Shown one piece after another: positions 38,377 to 48,916 of a DNA stretch of 64,000 bases (position 1 is its first letter; every line of letters starts with the position of its first letter). A program made the position numbers and the translations under genes. Below the pieces are notes generated by a model, which saw only the letters and a list, made by a program, of their open reading frames with translations, ran no database searches and was not told the origin of the DNA. The DNA is taken from positions 992,001-1,056,000 of the forward strand of contig NZ_JBHTAA010000001.1 of NCBI RefSeq assembly GCF_042663225.1, given 5' to 3'. The DNA is from Haloferax namakaokahaiae (GTDB lineage Archaea; Halobacteriota; Halobacteria; Halobacteriales; Haloferacaceae).

Positions 38377-41300
38377 ATGCAGTCTTTCGGGAATTTCTGT
38401 CGAAGTATTACAACACGCGCCGTGGTCGCGGTCACGCTCTCGATACTCCTCGTTCTCTCTGTTGTCGTCGGTCCGGTCGGAGCGAGTCTCGAATCGGCGA
38501 CATCGGCGGCCGAACTCGATTCGGAAGCGGGCGGTGAGTTCACGGCGACCGACGGGACGATACCGTGGCCCTCACTCGACGGTGGCGACTGGCCGACGGC
38601 GGGCCGTGACCCCGGACGAACCGGTTACAACCCGAACGCGTCCGGACCGAAATCCGCGCCGAACGCCCGGTGGAGATTCGAGTTCACCGACGACGTCTCG
38701 ACTGTCCCCGCCGTCGCCGCGGACGGACTCGTGTTCGTCGCGGGCGACGACACGCTCCGAGCGGTCGATAACGACACCGGCGACGTGGTCTGGAACGAGT
38801 CCGGCGTCGAGTTCGACGTCCTCTCGGTGGCGAACGGCACCGTCGTCGCCGGCGACAGCAGTTCCGACGGCGGCGTCTACGTCTACGACGCGTCGAACGG
38901 GAACGAAGTGTGGAACGAAACCGACTACGTTCCCGAGGCGACGGTCGTCCTCGACGGGACGCTCTACGTCTCTCGGGAGACCTACACCGGCCAGCAACTC
39001 GTCGCGTTCGACCTCCAGAGCGGGACGCATCAGTGGTCGAGCGAGTACGACGGCGACTCCCTCGCGGGCGGTCTCTCGGCGAGTGGGGACACGGTATATC
39101 TCACGGGGGAGCTATCGACGCGTGATTACGCCCTCCAAGCTTTGAACGCCAGCGACGGGAGCGAACGATGGCGGTTCGAGATGGAAGGCGTCGTCACGAT
39201 GACGCCCACGGCCGCCAACGGGTCGGTGTTCGTCGGCGCGGGCGATACGACGTACGACCCGACGTTCTACCGACTGAACAGCACCGACGGCCACGTCGAG
39301 TGGGCCTACGACAGCAACGCGCGACCACAGGGTGCCGCGGTCGCCAACGGGTCGGTCTACCTCGTCGGGGGCAACACCATCCGGTCGCTCGACGAGACGA
39401 CCGGCGAGCGCGAGTGGCGCTACCGCCTCCCCGGCAATCTCGACTACGGACTCGTCTACGCCGACATCGACGCGCTCGCACCGACCGTCGCCGACGGCGT
39501 CGTCTACGTGGCCAACGACCGCGGCAATCTGGTCGCGCTCGACGCCGACACCGGGAGCGAGCGCTGGGAGTACGAACTCCACGGCCAGACCACGCAACCG
39601 GCGCTCGCCGACGACCGAATCTACGTCCTCGCGTACGACACGCGCACGTACAATTACGACGTCAGTCGCGTGTACGCACTCGAAGAATCTCCGTTCCAGT
39701 TCACTGGATTCGCCCCCTCGACGACGAGCCTCGACCCCGGCGAGCAGTTCACGGTGGACGTGAGCGTCGAGAACGTCGGCGAGGAGACGCGCGACTACAA
39801 CCTCTCGCTGATGGCCGACTCGCCGACGCCCGCCGACTGGTGGGCCGTGGACGAGGCCAACGGCACGCTCGCACCGGGACAGAACACGACGGTCACCTTC
39901 ACTGCGCAGTTCAACAGTACTGGGCCGTGGAACGTCTCGGTGAAACGGCCGCTGGAGTGGGACGCCGCCACCGACCCGGTGACGGTGACGGTTTCGCACC
40001 CGACGCCGTCCGACGACTGGTCCCACCGTGACTTCGACGCTGGCCGAACGTCGAGTAATACGAACACGACGGGGCCAACGGAACACGTCCAAGAGGTGTG
40101 GAACCTCACGCACTTCGACGAATACGTCGAGCCGGTCATCGCCAACGGCAGCGTCTACGTCGCCCAGGAGAACGGCACGAACGTCGAACACGTCCGCGCC
40201 TACGACGAGGCGACCGGCGCGTTCGAGTGGGAGTTCAACGTCTCCGAACGAGACCGGCGAATCGCCGGGTCATCCACGGTTTCGAACGGCACCGTCTACC
40301 TCTACACGACGCCGACGAACGAGTTCACGTCCGGTCCGACGGTGTACGATGCCTCGGTGTTCGCGCTCGATGCGACCGATGGTTCGGTCCAGTGGGTCCG
40401 CAACACCACGATGAACTACTCCTCGTCCAAGGACCAAGCCCCGGTCGTTGACGAGGGCGTCGTGTACGTCGCGGGTGCTCGGTTAGACGAGACCGGCGAC
40501 GAGAACGCGACGGTGCTCGCCATCGATGCCGACACGGGAACGCCGCAGTGGTCCTACGACGTGACCGAGGACGGGAGTACGGAGGTGTTCAACTGGGTCG
40601 CAGTCGAGAACGGAACCGTCGTCGCATCGCTGAGCGACGAAGTGGACAACACCGGACAGGTCGAAGACGAACTCGTCGGAATCGACTCCTCGGGGAGCCA
40701 AACGTGGATTCGAACGGACTTCGAGTTCGAGATGAACTATCCGCCTGTCGTCCGCGACGGACTCGTCTACGTCGTCGCCGAGAACCAGTCCGACGGCGAC
40801 TCCATCGAGGAAGTGCGCGTGCTGAACCTCTCGGACGGCGGCGACCACCTGACGTTCAGACCGACGGACGTCGCACCGTCCGACGGCGGGTGGGACCTGA
40901 CGAAACCGGTCGTCACCGACGACGCGCTGTACGTCCACCAGATGACCGACGGCAGTCTGGACTCCAACACGAACGAACTCTACCGGGTGAACGCCACTGG
41001 AGACATCGTCTGGAACCGAACCGTTCCGGACTTGGCGTCGGTGCTGGCGGTCGATGGGGTGCTCTACGCCGCCAACCTCGACGGCAAGAGCACGTACGTC
41101 TACGACGCTGAGACCGGCGCGTACTACGGAGATACCGACATCACGGAGCGCGGTCACGGTGCGGCACAGGTCGTGGCGAACGGGACGATGATTACCTACG
41201 CCGACTCGACGACGCCCAACGACTTCCGCGTCATCCGCGAGGGTGGCATCGTCAAGTACACCGACCTCTCGGTCGATTCGAACACCCACCTCGTCGATGA

Positions 41301-44300
41301 CAACGTCACCGTCACCGCGACGGTGACCAACGTTGGCGCGTACGCGAGAGCGTACGACGTGAACCTCCTCGTCGCCCCCGACGACGGCAACTCACAGCAC
41401 TACTTCTGGAACTACTCCAGTAGGGACGGAGAACTCGACCCCGGCGAGAGCAAAACGCTCACGTGGACCGTCGAGGTTCGGGAACGCGGCGACGTGACGT
41501 TCGTCCTCCGACGCGGCGACGACGGCGATTCGTTGAACCGTCACATGTACATCGACACCGGCGGCGTCACGGTCAACGTCGGTGACGCCGAGGACGGCAC
41601 CCTCGTCTCGCTCGGCGAGCGCCGAACCGTCTCGGCGACCGCCGGGTCGTGGCCGAAAGAGAGCTTCGACGCGGGGAACACCGGCGCATCGCCCGAGACC
41701 GACGCCCCCACAGAGGTCGGGTCGAACGCCGTCAACTGGTCGGTGAACCACTCCTACGAGTGGACCAGCGGACCGACCGTCGCCAACGAGACGGTGTTCG
41801 TCGGCGGGAGCGACGACAGCGTCCCCGAGTCGATTTTCGCCTACGATGCCGCTGACGGAACGCTCCGATGGCGCTACTCGACCGTCGAGTCGAACGACAT
41901 CGAAGTCCCGCCGACCTACGCCAGCGGCTACCTCTACACGGCCGACGACGACGGTAGGGTCTACCAGTTGAACGCGACGACGGGCGAACGCCTCTGGACG
42001 TACACCGGTATCGACGACGTTGGCGGCATCACCGTCGTGAACGACACGGTCTACGTCGCCGGCTCTGGCTACGCCGACTCGGAGTACTTCGGGACGGTTC
42101 ACGCATTGAACGCCACAACCCGCGAGGTCCGATGGACGTTCACGAACGCGAGCGAGTCCAGCGGCATGGAGATGAAACCCGCCGTCGAGAACGGGACGGT
42201 GTACGTCACGAACGACGAGGACGCCACCTACGCGCTCGACGCCGATACCGGCGACGAACTGTGGAGCCAACCCATCGCGGGGTTGAGGCTCCACTCGCCG
42301 GTCGTGAAAGACGACGTGGTCTACGTGGACGACGGAACGAACGTCTATGCGCTCGATGCGACCGACGGCGGCAGCACCATCTGGAGCACCGCCGTGAGTG
42401 TAAGCGGGTACACTGGGTCGTCGCCCGTCCTCGCAAACGACACGCTGTACTTCGTCGGCGACGGGTCGGTCCACGCGCTGAACACCAGTTCCGGTGACGC
42501 CCGTTGGCAGACGAGTATCTGTACGGCTATCGACTACTCGCCCGCGTACGCTGGCGGTGTCGTCTACGTCCCGGCCGACGACAGCAGCATCTACGCCTAC
42601 GACGCCGACTCCGGTGAGTTGGTCTGGCGCTACAGTGCGGACGACTACGAGTCGTTCACGCCGGCACTCGCCGGTGGCGTCCTCTACACGACCGGTTTGG
42701 AGAACGCCGATTACACGCATTCGCTGACGGCACTCGACGGCGGCACGAAGAACGAGTCGCCCTCGCACGTGGACTTCAGTGCCCTGACGCTCTCCGATTC
42801 GACCGTCGCCACCGACGAGACGTTCGCGCTCTCGGCGACCGCCGATAACGAGGCCGACGCGACCTGCGGATACACGGCCGACTTCGCAGTCGATGGAACG
42901 GTCATCGACAACGCCACCGGGACGCTCGGCTACAACGACGACGAGCAGGTAACGTTCACGCACTCCTTCTCGACCGAGGGAACCTACAACGTCACCATCG
43001 AGGACTTGCCGCCGCTCGAAGTGACGGTGACCGGTGCGTCGCCCGAAATCAGCGTCGCGCCGACGAGCTACAATCACGGCGTCGTCAACAAGAGCCAGAA
43101 CAACTACGGCACCGTCTTCATCTCGAACGACGGGCAAGCGCCGCTCAACTGGACCGGGACGGGGTTCTCCGGCCAGAACGCCTCGGAGTTCAAACTCTCG
43201 ACGGCACCCAACTCCACCATCCAACCCGGTGATACGGAGACAGTCAGTTTCTACGTCGATGTGTACGTGGTCGATGAGGGGCCGAAGAGCACGACGCTCG
43301 AAATCTACAGCAACGACACGTCGAACCCGACGGTCAGCGTGCCGCTGTCTGCGACCGTGGACGAACCCGACGGGAACGCCTCGGTCGCACCGACGAGCCA
43401 CGACTTCGGCACGGTCGATATCGGTGAGACGACCACGCACAACGTGACGGTGACGAACGACGGGGAGGCGGCGCTCACCTTCGACGGCGCGACCGTCTCC
43501 GGGAGTTCGGCGTTCGACGTGACCGCCGGCAACGAGACGACGGCGCTCGCCGTCGGGGAGTCACACGACTTTACCGTCTCGTTCAGCCCGACGGTCGAAG
43601 ACTCAGTCAGCGCGACGCTCGAAGTGCTGAGCGACGACCCGGACGACCACCCCGTCAACGTCTCTGTCTCGGGAGCGGGCGCACACCCACCCGCACCGGA
43701 CATCAGCGTCGAACCGAGGTACCTCGACTTCGGAAACGTCTCCCACGGGTCGTCCGGAACGGCCATCGTCACCATCAGTAACGACGGCGACGTTGACCTC
43801 TCGATTACCGGAGAGACGTTCGAAGTGTTCTCGCCGACGTTCACCATCACCGACGGCGGTGGCCCGACGGTGGTCGCCCCCGGCGAGCACCACAACGTGA
43901 CGCTTCGGTTCACGCCGCCATCGACGGGTGACCACACGACGACGATGTATCTCACGAGTAACGACTCGGACGAACCGACGGTGTCGGTCGAACTGGATGG
44001 AACCGGCGTCGTCCCACCGTCGAACCGGGGGCCAGTTCCAGCGGCGGACCACTACGCAGTCGCCTCCGGTGAGAATCTCACGGTCGATTCGCCGGGACTG
44101 CTCGCCAACGACATCGACCCCAACGGTGACTCGTTCTCGCTCACCCACTACGGAGAGCCGCAGAACGGCACGCTCACCGTCGTCTCCGACGGGAGCTTCG
44201 TCTACGAACCGGACGACGGCTTCGCGGGGACCGACAATTTCGTCTACCGAACGCGGGACGAGTACGGCGACTACTCCTCGTACGTCACCGTCACGGTCGA

Positions 44301-47300
44301 AGTCCTCCCGGACCCGAACCGCGAACCGACCGCCGTCCCCGACAACTTCACCGTCTACGAGGGCGAGACGCTCACGGTGAGCGGTCCCGGCGTCCTCGAA
44401 AACGACCGCGACGCTGACGGCGACTCGTTCGACGCCACCCATCACAGCAACCCCACTGACGGAACGCTCTCCACCTTCGCTCAAGACGGGAGTTTCGTCT
44501 ACGCCCCCGATTCCGGCTTCACCGGCACCGACACCTTCACCTACCGGCTTCAGGACGAACACGGCGAGTACTCCGACTTCGAGACGGTCACCATCGAAGT
44601 CGTTCCCGACCCGAACCGCGACCCGACTGCCGTCGCTGACACCTACTCGGTCTTCGAAGGCGAGACGCTCTCGGTGAACGGACCGGGCGTCCTCGCCAAC
44701 GATTTCGACCTTGACGACGACTCGTTCGACGCGAGCCACCACGGCAACCCGGACCACGGGACGCTCTCGACGTTCGTCCAAGACGGAAGCTTCGTCTACG
44801 AACCGGACAATGGGTTCACTGGCACCGACACCTTCAGCTACAGAGTTCAGGACGAACACGGCGAGTACTCCGGCTTCGAAACTGTCACCATCCACGTCGC
44901 GCCGAACAACACGGCTCCGACCGCCGTCGCAGACACGTACTCGACTCGGAAGGGCGAAAACCTCACCGTCAGCGGACCCGGCGTTCTCGCCAACGACTAC
45001 GACGTGGACGGCGACTCCTTCGATGCGCCCCACCACGGCAACCCGTCGAACGGAACCCTCTCGACGTTCGTCCAAGACGGAAGCTTCGTCTACGTCCCCG
45101 ACCCAGGCTTCACCGGAACTGACACCTTTAGCTACCGCCTCGAAGACGACCACGGCGAATACTCCGGCTACGAGACGGTCACCATCGAAGTCGTCGATAC
45201 CGCGGAGACGGCACCAGTCGCGCTCTCGGATACCTACACAGTGTACGAGGACGAGACGCTCTCGGTGAGTGGACCCGGCGTCCTCGCCAACGATATCGAC
45301 CCCAACAACGACTCGTTCGATGCGACCCACCACGGCAATCCATCGAATGGGACGCTCTCGACGTTCGTTCAAGACGGTAGCTTCGTCTACACGCCCAACC
45401 CCGGCTTCACCGGGGCGGACACGTTCTCGTATCGCGTCCAAGACGAGAACGGCGAGTACTCCGGCTACGCCACGGTCACCGTCGAAGTCCTCCCCGATCC
45501 GAACGACGAACCCACGGCGGTCGCGGACACCTACACGGTGTACGAAGGTGAGACGCTCACCATCGACGGACCGGGCGTCCTCGCCAACGATTACGACCTC
45601 GATAACGACTCGTTCGACGCACCTCACCACAGCAACCCGTCGAACGGCGACCTCTCGGTGTTCTACGGCAGTGGCGGATTCGAGTACACGCCAGACCCCG
45701 GATTCACCGGCGTGGACACCTTCAGCTACCACATCGAAGATGAGCACGGCGAGTACTCCGACTACGAGACGGTTACCATCGAAGTCGTCCCGGACCCGAA
45801 CCGCGACCCGACTGCGGTCGCGGATACGTACTCCGTCTTCGAAGGCGAGACGCTCACCGTGAACGGGTCGGGCGTCCTCGCCAACGACTACGACCTCGAC
45901 GACGACTCGTTCAACGCGCCTCACCACGGCAATCCGTCGAACGGCGACCTCTCAGTCTTCTACAGCAGTGGCGGCTTCAAGTACACGCCCGAGGCTGGCT
46001 TCACTGGTACCGACAGTTTCGTCTACCACGTCGAAGACGAACACGGCGAGTACTCGGGCTACGAGACAGTCTCTATCGAGGTGCTGCCCGAACCGAACCG
46101 CGAACCAACTGCCGTCCCCGACAACTACGTCGTCCTGCAAGGCGAGTCGCTGACTGTGAACGGACCGGGCGTTCTCGCCAACGACTACGACCTCGACAAT
46201 GATTCGTTCGACGCGCCTCACCACGGCAACCCGTCGAACGGCGACCTCTCGGTCTTCTACGGGAACGGCGGATTCGAGTACACCCCGGACCCCGGCTTCA
46301 CCGGCGTCGATAGCTTCTCGTACCACGTCCAAGACGAGCACGGCGAGTACTCCGGCTACGAGACGGTCACTATCACCGTCGTTGACGCCGTCACCTCGGG
46401 GAGCGCCGAAGTCGCGGTCACGCCCGAAGACATCGACTTCGGAACCGTCGCCGTCGGAACGAACGACACCCGGACGGTAACCGTCGCCAACATCGGCGAC
46501 GAGAACCTCTCTGTCTCCGGCGTCTCCCTCTCGGGTGCGAACGCGAGCGACTTCGAGATAACTGCCGGGAACAACTCCTCGGTACTCGGCTACGGCGCGA
46601 CGCAAACAGTCGAAATCGAGTACGCGCCGACGGACCTCGGCACCTCGACGGCGACGCTGACGATACACACCAACGACACCGACGAATCGACGGTGAACGT
46701 CACCCTCCTCGGCGAGAGTGACGACGACACCGCCCCGACTATCGACGCCGTCACACTGGACGGAAATCACGAGAACGGGTCGGTCGTCTACACGAACGAT
46801 ACCGTCGATGTCGAAGTGGACGTCAGCGACGAGCACGGGAGCGTCGATAGCGTCTCCGTCACCCTCGACTCGCAGTTCTCGACCTACGACGAGCAGAAGA
46901 CTGCCAGCTACGACAGTTCGTCTGGAAACTGGACGGTGACGTTCGGCACCGCCGACGTCGCCGACGAAGGTCGGTACGACGTCGTCGTCGAGGCCGAAGA
47001 CGACCGCGGGAACGAGCGGACGACGACGGCGACGGGCCACGTCGTGTTCGACTGGACCGCCCCGGAGATTCCGATGACCGTCGCCCGAATCAACGCCTCC
47101 GCGGCGAACGTCTCGGTCAATACGAGCGAGACCGTCCGTCCCGGTTCCCTCGAAGTCGATGTCGAACGACCCGACGGAAGCAACGTCACCGTGACGCTCC
47201 GCGAGACGACCGACGGCTGGAACGGGACGTTCGCACTCCCCGAAGACGGTCAGTACAACCTCTCTGCGACCGCGACCGACCTCGCTGGCAACCGCGGAAG

Positions 47301-48861
47301 CGACGACGCGACGGGTCGGTTCACGACCGCGAGTACGGACGGCAACGACACCATCACCGTCCAGATGCAGCCCTCGGGGCTGTTCGTTCGGTTCACGACG
47401 AACCAGACGGTCAACAATACGTTCGTCACGATGACGGAGCGCCGGGCCTCGGCCGTTCCGCTCGTTCGCGGACAGGCAGGTGTGAACTTCCTCAACGCGG
47501 CGCTCGGAAAGCGACTCTCCGAGAACCTCAGTTACGCCATCGTCGGCATCCCGGTCGATACGTCGCTGTTGAAACCCGGAACGGACGTGGACGACGTGAC
47601 TATCAAACACTTCAACGAGAGCACGAAGGAGTGGGAGAAAGTGCCGACGACGGTCCAAAACGAGACGCTGAACGGGACGACCGGCCGGTACTGGGTTGCG
47701 AACGTCTCGCACTTCTCGACGTACGGCGCGATTGCGACGGACACGGCCGCGCCGACCATCGAGTCGGTGAGTCCTGCTGACGGCACGGAACTGGCAGACG
47801 GAACCACGTCGAAGACCCTGCGAGTCGAGTACAACGATTCGTTCACGGGCGTGGACGTGAGTCGAACGTCCGTCCTCTTCGACGACTCGCTCGTGACGAC
47901 GGCCGACGCGACGACGATTACCAGCGACTACGTCGAGTTCGAAGCCGACGGACTGGCCGACGGGTCGAGCCACACCTTCGAGGTGACCGTCGAGGACGAG
48001 GCCGGAAACAGTCACACCGAGACGCTCTCGTTCAGCGTCGATAGCCCGCCGAACCCACCGTCCGACGATGACGACGATGGCGGGTCGCCCTCGGGTGGAG
48101 ACGGCGGCGACGACGGCGACAACGACAGTTCGTCCTCGGACGGCGACTCCTCGCCCTCGCTCGGCGGGGACGATATCGAACAGCCACCCGAACCGAGTCC
48201 GTCGCTCTCGGTGACCGCGCTCGGTGACGGCGGGTTCCTGCTTCGCACCGACAACGTCACCCACGGCGACTCGCTCTCGGCGACTATCGAAGACGGAACG
48301 CTCGGAACGACCGGCGTCTCCATCGAGTCGCTCACCCTCGACTTCGCCGACGGTGGCGACCGGACCATCCGCGTGTCCGGTAGACCGACCGCGAACGCAC
48401 CCGAACTCGGTTCCGAACAGGGCGCGCCGCTCGCGTTCGTGACGTTCGACGACGCGGACACGGTCGAATCGACGGTCAGATTCTCGGTCTCCCGAACGAC
48501 ACTCGCCGACCGGGGCGTTGAATCGTCCGACGTGGTCGTCTACAGCCTCGTCGGTGGCGAGTGGTCGGAACTCGACGTCGCACGGATAGATTCGACCGCC
48601 GATGTGCTCGTCTACGAGGTGACTGCGGAGTCAGCAACGATGCTCGTCGTTGGAACGCGCTCGCAACAGCAGACGAGCGAGGCGACGACCGACCAACCAG
48701 CCGAGACGACGACGGCCGAATCGACGCCGACGGCGACACAATCGACGACCGAGACGACGACTTCGACCGGGACGCCCGGATTCGGATTCGGTGTCTCGCT
48801 GGCCGCGCTCGTCGCCGTGCTGTGCCTGCTCGGCCGGCGTGGACGCTTCGGCGGCGAGTAG
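38377..48861 (+). CDS. Giant secreted PGF-CTERM surface protein with PQQ-like propellers and cadherin-like repeats
   Basis: This protein of 3494 residues has a signal peptide (hydrophobic core about 15-38) and ends with TPGFGFGVSLAALVAVLCLL, then RRGRFGG: a PGF-CTERM signal for archaeosortase and a membrane anchor. In order: three PQQ-like beta propellers (about 55-437, 545-956 and 1090-1457), each followed by a CARDB-like domain; three ASH/SPD-2-like domains (1554-1880); eight cadherin-like repeats (1883-2669); another ASH domain; an Ig-like domain; a PGF-pre-PGF domain (2990-3121); a Ser/Asp/Gly linker; and a Thr-rich stalk. The many NGT and NDS sites suggest heavy N-glycosylation. It could be a surface adhesin or cell-cell contact protein; propellers may bind a ligand. 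ATG at 38377 was chosen over GTG at 38362. Confidence 0.85.
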   Translation: MQSFGNFCRSITTRAVVAVTLSILLVLSVVVGPVGASLESATSAAELDSEAGGEFTATDGTIPWPSLDGGDWPTAGRDPGRTGYNPNASGPKSAPNARWRFEFTDDVSTVPAVAADGLVFVAGDDTLRAVDNDTGDVVWNESGVEFDVLSVANGTVVAGDSSSDGGVYVYDASNGNEVWNETDYVPEATVVLDGTLYVSRETYTGQQLVAFDLQSGTHQWSSEYDGDSLAGGLSASGDTVYLTGELSTRDYALQALNASDGSERWRFEMEGVVTMTPTAANGSVFVGAGDTTYDPTFYRLNSTDGHVEWAYDSNARPQGAAVANGSVYLVGGNTIRSLDETTGEREWRYRLPGNLDYGLVYADIDALAPTVADGVVYVANDRGNLVALDADTGSERWEYELHGQTTQPALADDRIYVLAYDTRTYNYDVSRVYALEESPFQFTGFAPSTTSLDPGEQFTVDVSVENVGEETRDYNLSLMADSPTPADWWAVDEANGTLAPGQNTTVTFTAQFNSTGPWNVSVKRPLEWDAATDPVTVTVSHPTPSDDWSHRDFDAGRTSSNTNTTGPTEHVQEVWNLTHFDEYVEPVIANGSVYVAQENGTNVEHVRAYDEATGAFEWEFNVSERDRRIAGSSTVSNGTVYLYTTPTNEFTSGPTVYDASVFALDATDGSVQWVRNTTMNYSSSKDQAPVVDEGVVYVAGARLDETGDENATVLAIDADTGTPQWSYDVTEDGSTEVFNWVAVENGTVVASLSDEVDNTGQVEDELVGIDSSGSQTWIRTDFEFEMNYPPVVRDGLVYVVAENQSDGDSIEEVRVLNLSDGGDHLTFRPTDVAPSDGGWDLTKPVVTDDALYVHQMTDGSLDSNTNELYRVNATGDIVWNRTVPDLASVLAVDGVLYAANLDGKSTYVYDAETGAYYGDTDITERGHGAAQVVANGTMITYADSTTPNDFRVIREGGIVKYTDLSVDSNTHLVDDNVTVTATVTNVGAYARAYDVNLLVAPDDGNSQHYFWNYSSRDGELDPGESKTLTWTVEVRERGDVTFVLRRGDDGDSLNRHMYIDTGGVTVNVGDAEDGTLVSLGERRTVSATAGSWPKESFDAGNTGASPETDAPTEVGSNAVNWSVNHSYEWTSGPTVANETVFVGGSDDSVPESIFAYDAADGTLRWRYSTVESNDIEVPPTYASGYLYTADDDGRVYQLNATTGERLWTYTGIDDVGGITVVNDTVYVAGSGYADSEYFGTVHALNATTREVRWTFTNASESSGMEMKPAVENGTVYVTNDEDATYALDADTGDELWSQPIAGLRLHSPVVKDDVVYVDDGTNVYALDATDGGSTIWSTAVSVSGYTGSSPVLANDTLYFVGDGSVHALNTSSGDARWQTSICTAIDYSPAYAGGVVYVPADDSSIYAYDADSGELVWRYSADDYESFTPALAGGVLYTTGLENADYTHSLTALDGGTKNESPSHVDFSALTLSDSTVATDETFALSATADNEADATCGYTADFAVDGTVIDNATGTLGYNDDEQVTFTHSFSTEGTYNVTIEDLPPLEVTVTGASPEISVAPTSYNHGVVNKSQNNYGTVFISNDGQAPLNWTGTGFSGQNASEFKLSTAPNSTIQPGDTETVSFYVDVYVVDEGPKSTTLEIYSNDTSNPTVSVPLSATVDEPDGNASVAPTSHDFGTVDIGETTTHNVTVTNDGEAALTFDGATVSGSSAFDVTAGNETTALAVGESHDFTVSFSPTVEDSVSATLEVLSDDPDDHPVNVSVSGAGAHPPAPDISVEPRYLDFGNVSHGSSGTAIVTISNDGDVDLSITGETFEVFSPTFTITDGGGPTVVAPGEHHNVTLRFTPPSTGDHTTTMYLTSNDSDEPTVSVELDGTGVVPPSNRGPVPAADHYAVASGENLTVDSPGLLANDIDPNGDSFSLTHYGEPQNGTLTVVSDGSFVYEPDDGFAGTDNFVYRTRDEYGDYSSYVTVTVEVLPDPNREPTAVPDNFTVYEGETLTVSGPGVLENDRDADGDSFDATHHSNPTDGTLSTFAQDGSFVYAPDSGFTGTDTFTYRLQDEHGEYSDFETVTIEVVPDPNRDPTAVADTYSVFEGETLSVNGPGVLANDFDLDDDSFDASHHGNPDHGTLSTFVQDGSFVYEPDNGFTGTDTFSYRVQDEHGEYSGFETVTIHVAPNNTAPTAVADTYSTRKGENLTVSGPGVLANDYDVDGDSFDAPHHGNPSNGTLSTFVQDGSFVYVPDPGFTGTDTFSYRLEDDHGEYSGYETVTIEVVDTAETAPVALSDTYTVYEDETLSVSGPGVLANDIDPNNDSFDATHHGNPSNGTLSTFVQDGSFVYTPNPGFTGADTFSYRVQDENGEYSGYATVTVEVLPDPNDEPTAVADTYTVYEGETLTIDGPGVLANDYDLDNDSFDAPHHSNPSNGDLSVFYGSGGFEYTPDPGFTGVDTFSYHIEDEHGEYSDYETVTIEVVPDPNRDPTAVADTYSVFEGETLTVNGSGVLANDYDLDDDSFNAPHHGNPSNGDLSVFYSSGGFKYTPEAGFTGTDSFVYHVEDEHGEYSGYETVSIEVLPEPNREPTAVPDNYVVLQGESLTVNGPGVLANDYDLDNDSFDAPHHGNPSNGDLSVFYGNGGFEYTPDPGFTGVDSFSYHVQDEHGEYSGYETVTITVVDAVTSGSAEVAVTPEDIDFGTVAVGTNDTRTVTVANIGDENLSVSGVSLSGANASDFEITAGNNSSVLGYGATQTVEIEYAPTDLGTSTATLTIHTNDTDESTVNVTLLGESDDDTAPTIDAVTLDGNHENGSVVYTNDTVDVEVDVSDEHGSVDSVSVTLDSQFSTYDEQKTASYDSSSGNWTVTFGTADVADEGRYDVVVEAEDDRGNERTTTATGHVVFDWTAPEIPMTVARINASAANVSVNTSETVRPGSLEVDVERPDGSNVTVTLRETTDGWNGTFALPEDGQYNLSATATDLAGNRGSDDATGRFTTASTDGNDTITVQMQPSGLFVRFTTNQTVNNTFVTMTERRASAVPLVRGQAGVNFLNAALGKRLSENLSYAIVGIPVDTSLLKPGTDVDDVTIKHFNESTKEWEKVPTTVQNETLNGTTGRYWVANVSHFSTYGAIATDTAAPTIESVSPADGTELADGTTSKTLRVEYNDSFTGVDVSRTSVLFDDSLVTTADATTITSDYVEFEADGLADGSSHTFEVTVEDEAGNSHTETLSFSVDSPPNPPSDDDDDGGSPSGGDGGDDGDNDSSSSDGDSSPSLGGDDIEQPPEPSPSLSVTALGDGGFLLRTDNVTHGDSLSATIEDGTLGTTGVSIESLTLDFADGGDRTIRVSGRPTANAPELGSEQGAPLAFVTFDDADTVESTVRFSVSRTTLADRGVESSDVVVYSLVGGEWSELDVARIDSTADVLVYEVTAESATMLVVGTRSQQQTSEATTDQPAETTTAESTPTATQSTTETTTSTGTPGFGFGVSLAALVAVLCLLGRRGRFGGE
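44023..46386 (+). repeat. Eight tandem about 297-bp repeats within the surface-protein gene
   Basis: The repeats start at 44023, 44317, 44614, about 44908, about 45199, 45502, 45799 and 46096, with unit lengths of 294-300. Each begins near PTAVAD and has GVLANDYDLD and then DEHGEYSGYETVTIEV-like ends. Repeats 2-5 carry GTLSTFVQDGSFVY, while 6-8 carry GDLSVFYGSGGFEY, so two blocks expanded separately. The near-identity at the DNA level makes this a spot for slippage and recombination. Confidence 0.85.
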
Positions 48862-48916
48862 TCGTCGCTTCGGCGGCGCGTCGGCCCGCCCTTCCGAGTA
48901 GACCAGCGAGGCGCGC

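Noticed and set aside
44023..46386. CRISPR or satellite DNA
   Set aside because: The 297-bp periodic repeats are in frame and encode cadherin-like domains within one protein.
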